DNA of 32,249 bases from contig JADHML010000012.1 of NCBI GenBank assembly GCA_016780065.1, forward strand, positions 1-32,249, in the 5' to 3' direction. Shown here piece after piece: positions 1-8,682 of the stretch (its first letter is position 1; each line of letters begins with the position of its first letter). Position numbers and translations under genes: made by a program. Source of the stretch: Flavobacteriaceae bacterium (GTDB lineage Bacteria; Bacteroidota; Bacteroidia; Flavobacteriales; Flavobacteriaceae). The notes beneath the pieces are model-generated. The model was given only the letters and a program-made list of their open reading frames with translations, was not told where the DNA came from and ran no database searches.

Positions 1-2
1 GC

Positions 3-1802
3 TGTAACCTTGCGGAAAGTTTTGAGACCAACCCTTCGATAGATGTCAATTTTAACGATGCCTTGACGGGTGTCAAGCAAGTGCAAATGATGGGTCTCGC
101 CAGTCCTTATTTGATGATATCTGAGGAAAACATTCCTATAGTACGTGGGGCTTCTCAGGTCTATGGGTTGAGTTTTACGCCAGGTACTTGGGTGGAGAGT
201 ATGCAAATCACCAAAGGCGCTGGCAGTGTGGTCAATGGGTTTGAAAGCATGACCGGACAAATCAATACCGAACTCAAAAAACCATTGACCAGTGAAAAGC
301 TGTTTCTCAATTTGTTTCGGTCTCTGAACGGACGCTCAGAGCTGAACCTTCATACCAAAACTGACCTTAGCCCTAAGTTGTCTACCAATCTTTTTGTACA
401 CCTCAACCAGCGTACTCAGAAAAACGACCGCAACGACGATGATTTTTTAGACACACCACTCTCTGAACAGTGGAATGTGCTCAACCGTTGGCAATACATC
501 AACCCCCAAAAAGGCTTTGTGTCATTTTTGAATTTGAGACTGATGGGCGATCAAAAACAATTGGGTGCTGTGGACTTTGATCCTGATCTGCACAAAAACA
601 CCACCGACTTTTGGGGAAGCGAAATTGTTACAGACCGCTTAGACGCTTCTTTTAAGTTGGGTTATGTAAATCCGATGATTCCTTATGAGAGTATCGGGTT
701 TCAGTTGGCACACAGCCGACACGATCAGGATTCATATTTTGGGTTACGCACCTATGACATTAACCATCAAAGCTGGTACGGGAGTGTATTGTTTAATTCG
801 ATTATTGGAAACACCAAAAACAAATTTAAAACCGGTTTGAATGTGGCATACGATGCCTATGATGAGCAAGTTTTGACAGACGCTTACAGCCGTATTGACC
901 GATCTGTGGGGGGCTATTTTGAATACACCTACGATAGTTTGGAAAAGCTCAACGGTTCTTTGGGTGTGCGCTATGATCATCACAATCAGTTAGGAGGGTT
1001 TTTAACACCACGTATGCACCTGCGGTATAAATTTTCGGACCTTACGACCTTGCGTTTTTCTGTAGGGAGTGGTCGCAAAACCGCCAATGTGTTTAGCGAA
1101 AACCAAAAGTTATTTGCTTCTTCTAGAACGATAGAGCTGCCCAATGTTTCAGACAGTCGCTTTGGGTTGCTCCCTGAGCGTTCTTGGAATTATGGTTTTA
1201 GTATTGTCAAAGGTTTTGATTTGTGGCAAAGACCTTCGAGTTTGACATTGGATCTGTTCCGTACGGAATTTGTCAATCAAGTGGTGGTCGATTGGGAAAC
1301 CCCCAATGCCATTCGTTTTTACAATTTGGAGGGCGATAGTTTTGCCAACAGCCTTCAGCTTGGTTTTGACAGTGAACTCGCAAGTGACCTGAATCTGCGT
1401 TTGGCATACAAGTATTATGACGTACAGTTGGATTATGAGTCGGGTAGAAAGCAAAAACCCTTACAGCCCGAACATCGGTTTTTTGCCAATTTGGGCTATG
1501 TGAGCAGCAAATGGCGTTTAGACGGCACTTACCAGTATACAGGGGCCATGCGGGTTCCAGCCACTGGAGACCATCCCGACGGACAACAAACCCAACCCTT
1601 TGGGTTGATCAATACGCAAATCACTTATATTCCCACACCTAGGCTTGAATGGTATGTAGGTGCTGAAAATGCAGCTGATTACCGTCAAATAAACCCCATA
1701 GTTTCAGTCAATGATCCTTTTGGGGCATCGTTTGACACCACCCAAGTATATGCCCCTGTGGAAGGAAGTATGATGTATTTGGGTATGCGATATAATTTTT
1801 AA
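3..1802 (+). CDS. TonB-dependent receptor, 5' end cut by window edge
   Basis: This is an outer-membrane active-transport receptor driven by TonB/ExbBD. The frame is open from base 3 and gives about 599 residues. A TTG at 63 lies inside the plug domain and is not the real start. The first ~100 residues are plug sequence, with VRGASQVYGLSF and a conserved GAGSVVNGFESMTGQIN stretch. The rest is a barrel of alternating aromatic/polar strands, ending in YLGMRYNF with the terminal Phe expected for Bam-dependent insertion. Signal peptide, any carboxypeptidase-regulatory domain and the TonB box lie upstream of the window. The next gene starts 10 nt downstream and encodes a secreted heavy-metal-associated protein, so the substrate is probably a metal or metal complex (inference). 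Family certain, substrate unknown. Confidence 0.93.
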   Translation, partial: CNLAESFETNPSIDVNFNDALTGVKQVQMMGLASPYLMISEENIPIVRGASQVYGLSFTPGTWVESMQITKGAGSVVNGFESMTGQINTELKKPLTSEKLFLNLFRSLNGRSELNLHTKTDLSPKLSTNLFVHLNQRTQKNDRNDDDFLDTPLSEQWNVLNRWQYINPQKGFVSFLNLRLMGDQKQLGAVDFDPDLHKNTTDFWGSEIVTDRLDASFKLGYVNPMIPYESIGFQLAHSRHDQDSYFGLRTYDINHQSWYGSVLFNSIIGNTKNKFKTGLNVAYDAYDEQVLTDAYSRIDRSVGGYFEYTYDSLEKLNGSLGVRYDHHNQLGGFLTPRMHLRYKFSDLTTLRFSVGSGRKTANVFSENQKLFASSRTIELPNVSDSRFGLLPERSWNYGFSIVKGFDLWQRPSSLTLDLFRTEFVNQVVVDWETPNAIRFYNLEGDSFANSLQLGFDSELASDLNLRLAYKYYDVQLDYESGRKQKPLQPEHRFFANLGYVSSKWRLDGTYQYTGAMRVPATGDHPDGQQTQPFGLINTQITYIPTPRLEWYVGAENAADYRQINPIVSVNDPFGASFDTTQVYAPVEGSMMYLGMRYNF

Positions 1803-1812
1803 ATTTATTTTT

Positions 1813-2187
1813 ATGAAAACCCTATTTTTTTCTTTGTTTATAATGCTTCCCTTTTTGGGAATGGCTCAAGACCTGCCTTCTAAAAGTCAGCAAGATGTTT
1901 TTGAAGTTTTTGGCAATTGCAACATGTGTAAGTCACGTATCGAAAAAGCAGCCCTCGATGTAAGTGGTGTTAAGTATGCAAGTTGGGACATCCCCTCAGG
2001 GAATTTAAAATTGATCTACAACGCCCGAAAGATCCATATTGACTCTGTGCAGGCTGCAGTGGCTGTTTCAGGTCACGACACCCGTGATTTTAAGGCAGAC
2101 AGTTTGGTGTATAACGAGTTGCCTTTTTGTTGTCAGTATGTGCGGAAAGGGGAGAATGCCAAAGAAGGACAGATGACCAAGCATTAA
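1813..2187 (+). CDS. secreted heavy-metal-associated (HMA-like) domain protein
   Basis: The protein has 124 residues. A signal peptide (about residues 1-18, MKTLFFSLF...GMAQ) indicates export to the periplasm. The mature part resembles an HMA/CopZ fold: the metal-binding loop GNCNMCKSRIEKAA carries Cys36 and Cys39, followed by the usual beta-alpha-beta pattern. A second Cys pair (Cys106-Cys107) sits near the C-terminus and could add ligands. HMA domains usually bind soft metals such as Cu(I). The gene is 10 nt behind the TonB receptor gene and surely co-transcribed. A periplasmic metal carrier or scavenger working with that receptor is the simplest reading (inference). It ends 1 nt from the convergent lipoprotein gene. 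Confidence 0.88.
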   Translation: MKTLFFSLFIMLPFLGMAQDLPSKSQQDVFEVFGNCNMCKSRIEKAALDVSGVKYASWDIPSGNLKLIYNARKIHIDSVQAAVAVSGHDTRDFKADSLVYNELPFCCQYVRKGENAKEGQMTKH

Positions 2188-2188
2188 G

Positions 2189-2440
2189 TCATTCTACACA
2201 ATAGTCGTCTCCTTCCTCAAAACTGTTATAAGTATCTATATCAACATCGACGTCACTGATCAAGGCACCGCCAAAGTTGTTGCTGTTTGTGTTGGTGGCG
2301 CCACTGCTAAAGCGAATGACGAGTTTGTATTGATCATCAACAATGATTTTGTCAATGATTTCACCACAGCGATCATCAGAGCTGCATGAAGCAAGAAATA
2401 GTAATAAGATCCCAATTGGCGAATAAATAATGCGTTTCAT
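2189..2440 (-). CDS. small lipoprotein of unknown function
   Basis: The product has 83 residues. The N-terminus MKRIIYSPIGILLLFLASC is a type II signal peptide with lipobox LASC, so Cys19 should be lipidated; SSDDR follows it. The mature domain is acidic, with a short predicted-beta stretch (DQYKLVIRFSS) and two further cysteines, Cys25 and Cys81, that could form a disulfide. I recognise no family. It is convergent with the HMA gene, 1 nt apart, and sits 154 nt downstream of mnmE on the same strand. That gap is AT-rich and I see no clear promoter in it. The signal peptide makes a real gene likely; function is open. Confidence 0.75.
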   Translation of the reverse strand: MKRIIYSPIGILLLFLASCSSDDRCGEIIDKIIVDDQYKLVIRFSSGATNTNSNNFGGALISDVDVDIDTYNSFEEGDDYCVE

Positions 2441-2594
2441 AGTTTATTGTATTTGAGTTATAATATGGTTCATCTAAAGATAGATATTTCAACTTAATAG
2501 AAATAAATACAATTCTGTGTATTTTTTTATGAAAAACGCATAAAATTATTTAAATCTTAAACTTGGTTGATTGTAAAACTTATGTGTTTTAAAG

Positions 2595-3968
2595 TTACTT
2601 CCCAATACAAAAGTTTGCAAAAATATTCCCAAGCAGTTCGTCCGTGGACACGGTTCCGGTAACGGTTCCTAAATGATCTAATGTAGCGCGTAGGTCAATG
2701 GCAAGCAGGTCGCTGCTCAATCCGTCAGACAAGCCTTTGCGGACGGCTAGGGTTGCTTCCAGTGCGTCTTTTAGCGTCGCATAGTGGCGGTTGTTGGTGA
2801 TGATGGTTTCAAAGGTTTCTCCCTGAACCAAGTCACTGAGTTGTTGTTTTAACTCCTTCAAACCCAACTGAGTTTGGGCGGAGATAAAAAGATGGGTTTG
2901 TTTGCCCAAATTGTTTGAATATTTATTCTGGTCAGCATTGGATAACAAATCCACTTTGTTGATGATCACCAATGTTTGGAGGTTTTCAGTTTGTAGTTCA
3001 TTGATTGCATTGTTGACTTCCTCAGGGCGGGTTTGAGTAGGGTCCACTACATAGAGCAACAATTGTGATTGTGCAATTTTGTCTTTGGCTCTCTCGACCC
3101 CGATGGCTTCGATTCTGTCGTCGGTTTCCCTGAGTCCAGCGGTGTCTATAAATCGAAATTGTATGCCGTTAAGAAACAACGTGTCTTCAATGCTGTCTCG
3201 TGTGGTTCCAGGTATGTCGGATACAATGGCTTTTTCTTCTTGCAAAAGGGCATTTAGTAAAGATGATTTCCCAGCATTGGGTTTGCCTGCAATGGCTACC
3301 GGAACGCCGTTTTTCATCGCATTACCCAACGCAAAGGAGTCGATCAAAGACTTTAGTGTTTCTTGGATGTTGTCTAGTAGTTTTTCTAAAGCAGCTCGAT
3401 CGGCAAAGGCAACATCTTCCTCACTAAAATCGAGTTCTAATTCAATCAAAGAAGCAAAGTCTACCAACTGAGCTCTGAGTTCTGACAATCGATCTGAAAT
3501 CCCTCCACGCATCTGTTGAATGGCCATTCGGTGTGCAGCGGCTCCTTCGCTAGCGATTAAGTCAGCCACGGCCTCGGCTTGTGTAAGGTCCATTTTTCCA
3601 TTCAGAAATGCTCGAAGGGTAAACTCACCTGCCTCGGCCATTTTAGCACCCTTGTTCATCACAATTTGCAACAGCTTTTGCTGAATGTAAGTCGATCCAT
3701 GACAGGAGATTTCTACAACATCTTCTCCAGTGTAAGAGTGGGGTCCGTGAAATACGGTCACCAATACCTCGTCAACCATGGTTTGGTCATCATAAAGATG
3801 CCCTAGGTGTACGGTGTGACTGGGTTGTTTTTGAAGTTTTTTGTTCCGGACAGATCGAAACACAGCATCTGCTATTGAAATAGCGTCGGGTCCAGACAAG
3901 CGTACAACAGCGATGGCTCCCATTCCAGGAGGAGTGGCCAATGCAGCAATGGTGTGTGTTCCAGTCAT
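2595..3968 (-). CDS. mnmE: tRNA uridine-5-carboxymethylaminomethyl modification GTPase MnmE
   Basis: With MnmG, this GTPase installs the cmnm5 group on wobble U34 of certain tRNAs. At 457 residues it has the normal family length. The N-terminal tetrahydrofolate-binding domain starts TIAALATPPGMGAIAVVRLSG and is followed by the helical domain. The inserted G domain has P-loop GKPNAGKSS (228-236), switch II DTAGLRET (275-282) and NKVD (337-340). The protein ends FCIGK, with the conserved Cys454 of the family. The ATG start gives the expected N-terminus. It lies 24 nt downstream of the GNAT-like gene on the same strand and is probably transcribed with it. Confidence 0.97.
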   Translation of the reverse strand: MTGTHTIAALATPPGMGAIAVVRLSGPDAISIADAVFRSVRNKKLQKQPSHTVHLGHLYDDQTMVDEVLVTVFHGPHSYTGEDVVEISCHGSTYIQQKLLQIVMNKGAKMAEAGEFTLRAFLNGKMDLTQAEAVADLIASEGAAAHRMAIQQMRGGISDRLSELRAQLVDFASLIELELDFSEEDVAFADRAALEKLLDNIQETLKSLIDSFALGNAMKNGVPVAIAGKPNAGKSSLLNALLQEEKAIVSDIPGTTRDSIEDTLFLNGIQFRFIDTAGLRETDDRIEAIGVERAKDKIAQSQLLLYVVDPTQTRPEEVNNAINELQTENLQTLVIINKVDLLSNADQNKYSNNLGKQTHLFISAQTQLGLKELKQQLSDLVQGETFETIITNNRHYATLKDALEATLAVRKGLSDGLSSDLLAIDLRATLDHLGTVTGTVSTDELLGNIFANFCIGK

Positions 3969-3992
3969 GCGCCAAAAATAACAAATGCCCGT

Positions 3993-5117
3993 TTATAATT
4001 CTTTCTTGTAAGTTCTGCGTCTTTTGTGGAGTTTGTGATCATAGTTTTTCCACATTTTTTGAATCGCGCTGTTTTCCTCTAGTTCAGGGTTGGTTTCAAC
4101 ATCTGTAATTCCCCTTTTATTGAATAAGTCCTGCATGGCCTGAAAAATCATCGCTGTGACTCCTTTGTTCTGATATTCAGGGTCAATACCAATGAGGTAA
4201 AATGATGCTTTGTGGTTGTTGCGTTGCGCCCTAAGAATGTGTAAAAACCCAAACGGAAACAACTTCCCATTGACTTTTTTGAGTGCCTCTGAAAAAGAAG
4301 GCATGGTGATGGCAAAGGCCACCAACTTGCCATTTGCATCCACCACACACTTTATAAAATCTGGATGAATGTAACGGAAATATTTCTTTTTGTAGTGTGC
4401 TACTTGATGTGGTTGTATGGGCACAAATGTTTGCAATTTGTCATAGGTCTTGTTGAGCAAGTCAAACATTTCATCAACATATGGTATAAGTGCTTTCCGA
4501 CTGCGAAACTCTAGGGGTTTTAGCTGATAGCGTTCTGCGATGACAGTTGCGAATTTTTTGACTTTTTCAGGTGCATCTTTTTGATCGAATATTTTGATTT
4601 GAAACTCAACCCATTCGGCTTGCTTTTTATATCCCAACTGTTCCAAATGTTCCTTTTGATAGGGGTAGTGGTACCATGTTATCATGGTGTTTTTATGCTC
4701 AAAACCTTCAGTCAACAAACCCGCTTTGTCCATGTTTGAAAAACCCATGGGTCCCTCTACATAGCGCATGTTGTGTGCTTTTCCCCAATCGGAAACGGCT
4801 TCTAGAAGTTTTTGGCTTACCTGAATTTCGTCTACTACGTCATACCACCCAAACCGCACTTTGTGTTTTTGTTGTTCCCTAATTTCAACCCAGTTGATCA
4901 AAGCTGCGATGCGGCCCAATACCTTTCCTTGGCGTTTGGCTAAAAAAAGTTTGGCATCCGCATGTTCAAATACAGGGTTGTTTTGCTTGTCAAAAACCGC
5001 TTTTTCTTCTTTGGTGATGGGCGGCACCCATTCGGCACAATTCTGGTACAACTCAAATGGAAACTGAAGAAAATCCTTCATGTCTTTGTCGCTATTAACT
5101 TCAATAATATCTATCAT
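3993..5117 (-). CDS. GNAT-like acyltransferase domain protein, conserved in Bacteroidota
   Basis: The product has 374 residues, is soluble and has no signal peptide. The C-terminal third looks like a GNAT N-acetyltransferase core: a beta strand YLIGIDPEYQ runs into QNKGVTA, matching the (Q/R)xxGxG/A acetyl-CoA pyrophosphate loop at about residues 309-325, followed by a helix and VETNPELEENSAIQKMWKNY. The N-terminal part (IIEVNSDKDMKDFLQFPFELY...WVPP) is typical of a widespread Bacteroidota family often labelled hypothetical. The substrate is unknown. Its ATG overlaps the stop of the upstream gene by 4 nt (ATGA at 5114-5117), indicating translational coupling, and mnmE follows 24 nt later. GNAT assignment is from motif reading. 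Confidence 0.8.
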   Translation of the reverse strand: MIDIIEVNSDKDMKDFLQFPFELYQNCAEWVPPITKEEKAVFDKQNNPVFEHADAKLFLAKRQGKVLGRIAALINWVEIREQQKHKVRFGWYDVVDEIQVSQKLLEAVSDWGKAHNMRYVEGPMGFSNMDKAGLLTEGFEHKNTMITWYHYPYQKEHLEQLGYKKQAEWVEFQIKIFDQKDAPEKVKKFATVIAERYQLKPLEFRSRKALIPYVDEMFDLLNKTYDKLQTFVPIQPHQVAHYKKKYFRYIHPDFIKCVVDANGKLVAFAITMPSFSEALKKVNGKLFPFGFLHILRAQRNNHKASFYLIGIDPEYQNKGVTAMIFQAMQDLFNKRGITDVETNPELEENSAIQKMWKNYDHKLHKRRRTYKKEL

Positions 5118-6196
5118 TTGATGCGATTCAGTTTGCGTTCAATTCGACGTTGTTCTTTATCAATTTTTCTATCCTCTTTTTCGCGTTTTCGCAACATACG
5201 TAGATACGCACGTTCTGTCTGAAAATTAGATCTGTTATAATAATCGAAAGAGTCTTTTATGATTTTTTCTTGGGGCTCTCCACGGTCAATGTGTTTGTCT
5301 ATTCGATAGGAAAATCCAACAGCCCACTCGAACAATTGAGGTGTTTTTTTAGTTGTTCGTGAAATGTGCATATCCATTTGAAGGTCTCTGGAGAGTAAGT
5401 GTGCGATGCCTGTTGATATTGTAGCGTCAGAAAATAACTTGCTTTTTGTGTTATGCTCCTCAACAAAAGCTGACCAACGCTCATTCAGATTGACAGTAAG
5501 GCCAATGGTGTGAAAGTTGCTTTCATATGCTGTGCCAAAATATCGAGTACCCCAGTTGGTTGTGAGTACCCAATCTTTGCCTAAGTGGTTTTGAGTAATG
5601 AATTGAAAAGTTCCTGAAAATGTAGATGGTTTGTATTTTTCGATACCAAAGTCAAACAAAGGTTTAAAGTTGGTAGCATACGGATAGGTGTTGTCCAAAA
5701 CGATTTCTACGCCTCCGTAAAAAGAAATCACAGGTACAAGATCAATCCAGCGAACCCCTTGATTGGCTTTCCAGCTGTATAGGTTGGGTTTATACCATTC
5801 TGGATACCTAAAAGGATCAAAAAGGACATATTTGAAGCCAATTGAATGGTTTTTTAGTCCTGACCTTCTTCCTTCTACAGTTCCTCGTCGATTTTGGAAT
5901 TGCAGTTGGTCAAGCTGAAAATCGAGTTGATAAATGAGTTCAAATGACTCTGTAAACAAACCTGTTCGAAATGCCACAGCTGAACCCCAACCTCCAAAAG
6001 AAGCATTGGCATATCTTTCAAACGACCCACTTCTGTAAGCGTTTCCCCATTCTACCTGATAGACTCCGGGCCCCACTCCAAAAGCCCCCATCGAAGCACC
6101 TGGCCGATTGCTGTTAATAATGGGCGTATACTGTCCCCAGGATATCGAGCTGAGTACTAATAAAATAACCAACACTAATTTCTGAGTGGTATGCAT
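5114..6196 (-). CDS. probable outer-membrane beta-barrel protein (MetA-pathway/transporter-like)
   Basis: The preferred start is the ATG at 6196. The 14 residues encoded upstream of it (MLRYCSIISVIFDL) do not look like a signal peptide, whereas MHTTQKLVLVILLVLSSISWGQ does. The mature protein (about 340 residues) begins with NSNRPGASMGAFGVGPGVYQVEWG, a motif I associate with the outer-membrane 'MetA-pathway of phenol degradation / transporter' barrels common in Bacteroidota. It continues as amphipathic strands to about residue 310. The last ~60 residues form a highly charged helix (REKEDRKIDKEQRRIERKL) unusual for a barrel C-terminus. A -7-like box (TATCTTTG on the minus strand, 6202-6209) sits just upstream. 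It is coupled by ATGA overlap to the GNAT-like gene. Exact function unknown. Confidence 0.72.
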   Translation of the reverse strand: MHTTQKLVLVILLVLSSISWGQYTPIINSNRPGASMGAFGVGPGVYQVEWGNAYRSGSFERYANASFGGWGSAVAFRTGLFTESFELIYQLDFQLDQLQFQNRRGTVEGRRSGLKNHSIGFKYVLFDPFRYPEWYKPNLYSWKANQGVRWIDLVPVISFYGGVEIVLDNTYPYATNFKPLFDFGIEKYKPSTFSGTFQFITQNHLGKDWVLTTNWGTRYFGTAYESNFHTIGLTVNLNERWSAFVEEHNTKSKLFSDATISTGIAHLLSRDLQMDMHISRTTKKTPQLFEWAVGFSYRIDKHIDRGEPQEKIIKDSFDYYNRSNFQTERAYLRMLRKREKEDRKIDKEQRRIERKLNRIK

Positions 6197-6201
6197 TAGG
6201 T

Positions 6202-6260
6202 CAAAGATAACAGAAATGATTGAGCAGTAGCGAAGCATTGCGTCTAGAGTTGTATTTTTG
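6202..6260. promoter_or_regulatory. divergent -7 elements between barrel gene and yfhO-like gene
   Basis: The 80-nt divergent gap contains TATTTTTG at 6253-6260 (plus strand, 16 nt before the ATG at 6277) and TATCTTTG on the minus strand at 6209-6202. Both match the Bacteroidota -7 consensus TAnnTTTG. Neither has a convincing TTG at the usual 17-23 nt spacing, so these are tentative. Confidence 0.3.
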
Positions 6261-6276
6261 AAATCAAATCCTTTTC

Positions 6277-8682
6277 ATGCGTGTCTTAAAAACGGTTTTA
6301 TCCCACCTTTTTCCAATCGGAATTTTCATCGTGTTGTCCTTGGGTTATTTTTATCCTGTGTTGAACGGAAAAGCCATTTTTCAGTCAGACATCGTACAGT
6401 TTAAAGGCATGCAGCGTCAGGTCTTGGAGCACCGTGCAGACTTCGAAGAGGAACCCTATTGGATAGACAATGCTTTTGGAGGGATGCCCACCTATCAGAT
6501 TGTTTCCAAACATGCGCACGATCTTATAGGGCATATTGATGGGCTGATACGGTTTTTACCTCGCCCAGCAGATTATCTTTTTGTGTATTTGGTTGGCTTT
6601 TACTTCTTGGCACTTTTCTTTAAAGCATCCAAACCCACAGCCGTCATGGGAGCGGTTGCTTTTGGTTTTTCTACCTATTTAATCATTATTCTAGGCGTTG
6701 GGCATAACACCAAAGCGCTTGCACTGGGCTATATGCCTTGGGCCTTTTTGGGTGTGTTGCACATACTCAAAAACAATTTTAAAATAGGTTTCCCAATAGC
6801 AGTTCTTGGTACCGCTTTACAACTTCATGCCAATCATTATCAAATGACATACTACATGTTGATGCTGATGGGTGTATTGGTTTTGTTTTATGTCATTCAT
6901 CACGTCAAAAACAAGTCCTTACTTGAAATGTTTAGACCTTTGGGTGTGTTGATCTTGTCTTTTTTATTGGCCTTGTCATTCAATGCAACGCATTTGTTGG
7001 CAACAAATGAGTATACAACATACAGTACCCGTGGAGATAATCCCTTGACCATCCGTGCAGATGGAACCCCATCAGCTGATAACGAAGGACTTTCATATGA
7101 ATACATTACGGAATACAGCTACGGTATACTCGAATCGATCAATTTATTAGTGCCTCGTTTTATGGGTGGGGGTAGCGGGGATCGATTGCGATCTGATTCT
7201 AATTTGATTCAATTTCTTCAAAAAATAGAACCTGAAACCGCACAACAAATTTTTCGTTATGCCTCTCCATATTGGGGCAATCAACCGATTGTTGAAGCAC
7301 CTGCCTATGTAGGGGCCGTCGTGTTTTTTCTAGCTCTTTTTGGTTTTTTGGTCATGCGAAAACGATGGCGCATGGTTTTGCTAACTGCCACCTTGATGTC
7401 TTTGTTTCTCTCATGGGGAAAAAATGCAGATTTCCTCACTCATTTTTTAATTGAATACCTTCCCTTTTACAACAAATTTAGAGCGGTGAGTTCTGCTCAA
7501 GTAATCTTAGAATTCTGTCTCCCTCTAGCTGCAGTTTTAGGAGTTCAAGCGCTGTTAAACAGTGACCACCAAGATCAACTTAACAAAGCTTTAAACAAGG
7601 TTTTTATTGGATTGATGATTTTTTTAGGACTGATTTTGATTGGGTCTTATGCTTTTTTTGATTTTCAATCCGAAACAGAAGTATTTGCTGCCTACCCTGA
7701 GATTATGACACCCCTAGTCGAGGATCGAAAGCAGCTTATGATGTTTGATACGTTTAGATCTGCCGCATTTGTCTTTATAGCTTTTTTGCTCTGTCGTTTT
7801 GTGGTTTCTACCAAATACAAAATGTATGTTGTCCCAGCATTGACATTATTAATCATCATAGACTTGTGGTCTTTTGATAGAAACTATGTCAATCAAGACG
7901 ATTTTGTCTCTAAGTCACGCATCGACCAACCTTTTGTAGCTACTGCTGCTGATTTGGCTATCCAGCGAGATACAACTCGTTTTCGAGTTTTTGAACCTCA
8001 GTTGAGAATGGCTCATTCTAGAACCGCTTATTTTCACAACACCCTCGGTGGATATCATGGTGCTAAACCCCGCCGTATGCAAGACCTTTATGATTTTCAT
8101 TTAACCAAAGGTAATGACCAAGTGCTCAACATGCTTCATGTGAAATACATCATTCAAGAGGATCCAGACAACCCTCTCGGAGTTGTTCGCAATCCTGATT
8201 CTTTTGGAAATGCTTGGTTGGTTCAAGAAGTCTTGCAAGTGGATTCTTCCAACAAAGAAATCACAGACCTACAAAAAACTCCCCTGCAGACGGCCGCATT
8301 GACAACCGAGAACTTACCCCAATATAAGTTTGACGATGACCCACTAGCCAGCATCAAACTTGTCCATCATCAAGCCAATTACTTAGCTTATGAGTTTGTT
8401 GGTTCAAAAACTCAGTTTGCTGTATTTTCAGAAATGTATTATCCACATGGATGGCAAGCTTTTATTGATGGAAAACCCACAAACCACTACAGAGTTAATT
8501 ATGCTTTAAGAGGGCTTATCATCCCTGCAGGATCATCTCAAATCACATTTAAATTTGTTCCCGATGTCATTCAAACAGGCAATCAAATTCGATATACAGG
8601 CTATGGAGTGTTTTCGCTGCTTTTAGTGTTGCTAGTGTTCCTCCCTATGTTCAAAAATTATAATTCTACTAAAATTGGCTAA
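6277..8682 (+). CDS. YfhO-family multi-pass membrane protein
   Basis: This is an 801-residue integral membrane protein of the YfhO family, related to GT-C-type glycosyltransferases or glycosylation accessory proteins of the cell surface. The first TM helix (about 11-30) is followed by an extracytoplasmic loop with FQSDIVQFKGM and the family-typical GGMPTYQ near residues 68-74. Many hydrophobic helices run to about residue 530. A beta-rich soluble domain comes next, containing YPHGWQAFIDGKPTNHYRVN and IIPAGSSQITFKFVPD, and then a final TM helix. It overlaps the GT4 gene by 8 nt, so the two are co-translated. A role in surface polysaccharide or teichoic-acid-like glycosylation is inferred from family and neighbours. 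Confidence 0.9.
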   Translation: MRVLKTVLSHLFPIGIFIVLSLGYFYPVLNGKAIFQSDIVQFKGMQRQVLEHRADFEEEPYWIDNAFGGMPTYQIVSKHAHDLIGHIDGLIRFLPRPADYLFVYLVGFYFLALFFKASKPTAVMGAVAFGFSTYLIIILGVGHNTKALALGYMPWAFLGVLHILKNNFKIGFPIAVLGTALQLHANHYQMTYYMLMLMGVLVLFYVIHHVKNKSLLEMFRPLGVLILSFLLALSFNATHLLATNEYTTYSTRGDNPLTIRADGTPSADNEGLSYEYITEYSYGILESINLLVPRFMGGGSGDRLRSDSNLIQFLQKIEPETAQQIFRYASPYWGNQPIVEAPAYVGAVVFFLALFGFLVMRKRWRMVLLTATLMSLFLSWGKNADFLTHFLIEYLPFYNKFRAVSSAQVILEFCLPLAAVLGVQALLNSDHQDQLNKALNKVFIGLMIFLGLILIGSYAFFDFQSETEVFAAYPEIMTPLVEDRKQLMMFDTFRSAAFVFIAFLLCRFVVSTKYKMYVVPALTLLIIIDLWSFDRNYVNQDDFVSKSRIDQPFVATAADLAIQRDTTRFRVFEPQLRMAHSRTAYFHNTLGGYHGAKPRRMQDLYDFHLTKGNDQVLNMLHVKYIIQEDPDNPLGVVRNPDSFGNAWLVQEVLQVDSSNKEITDLQKTPLQTAALTTENLPQYKFDDDPLASIKLVHHQANYLAYEFVGSKTQFAVFSEMYYPHGWQAFIDGKPTNHYRVNYALRGLIIPAGSSQITFKFVPDVIQTGNQIRYTGYGVFSLLLVLLVFLPMFKNYNSTKIG

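Noticed and set aside
63-65. TTG at 63 as the start of the first TonB receptor gene
   Set aside because: The frame is open back to base 3 and the residues encoded there (NLAESFETNPSIDVNFNDAL) are plug-domain sequence, so the gene is cut by the window edge.
2505-2545. AT-rich hairpins AAATACA...TGTATTT (2505-2524) with a T run, and TTTTATG...CATAAAA (2525-2545), as terminators
   Set aside because: Stems are only 7 bp with almost no G-C pairs, so neither is stable enough to call. The T run points in the plus direction, away from mnmE.
3079-3471. 130-codon plus-strand open frame opposite mnmE
   Set aside because: It lies wholly antisense to mnmE, with serine-rich low-complexity composition typical of a shadow frame, and has no start-site signals.
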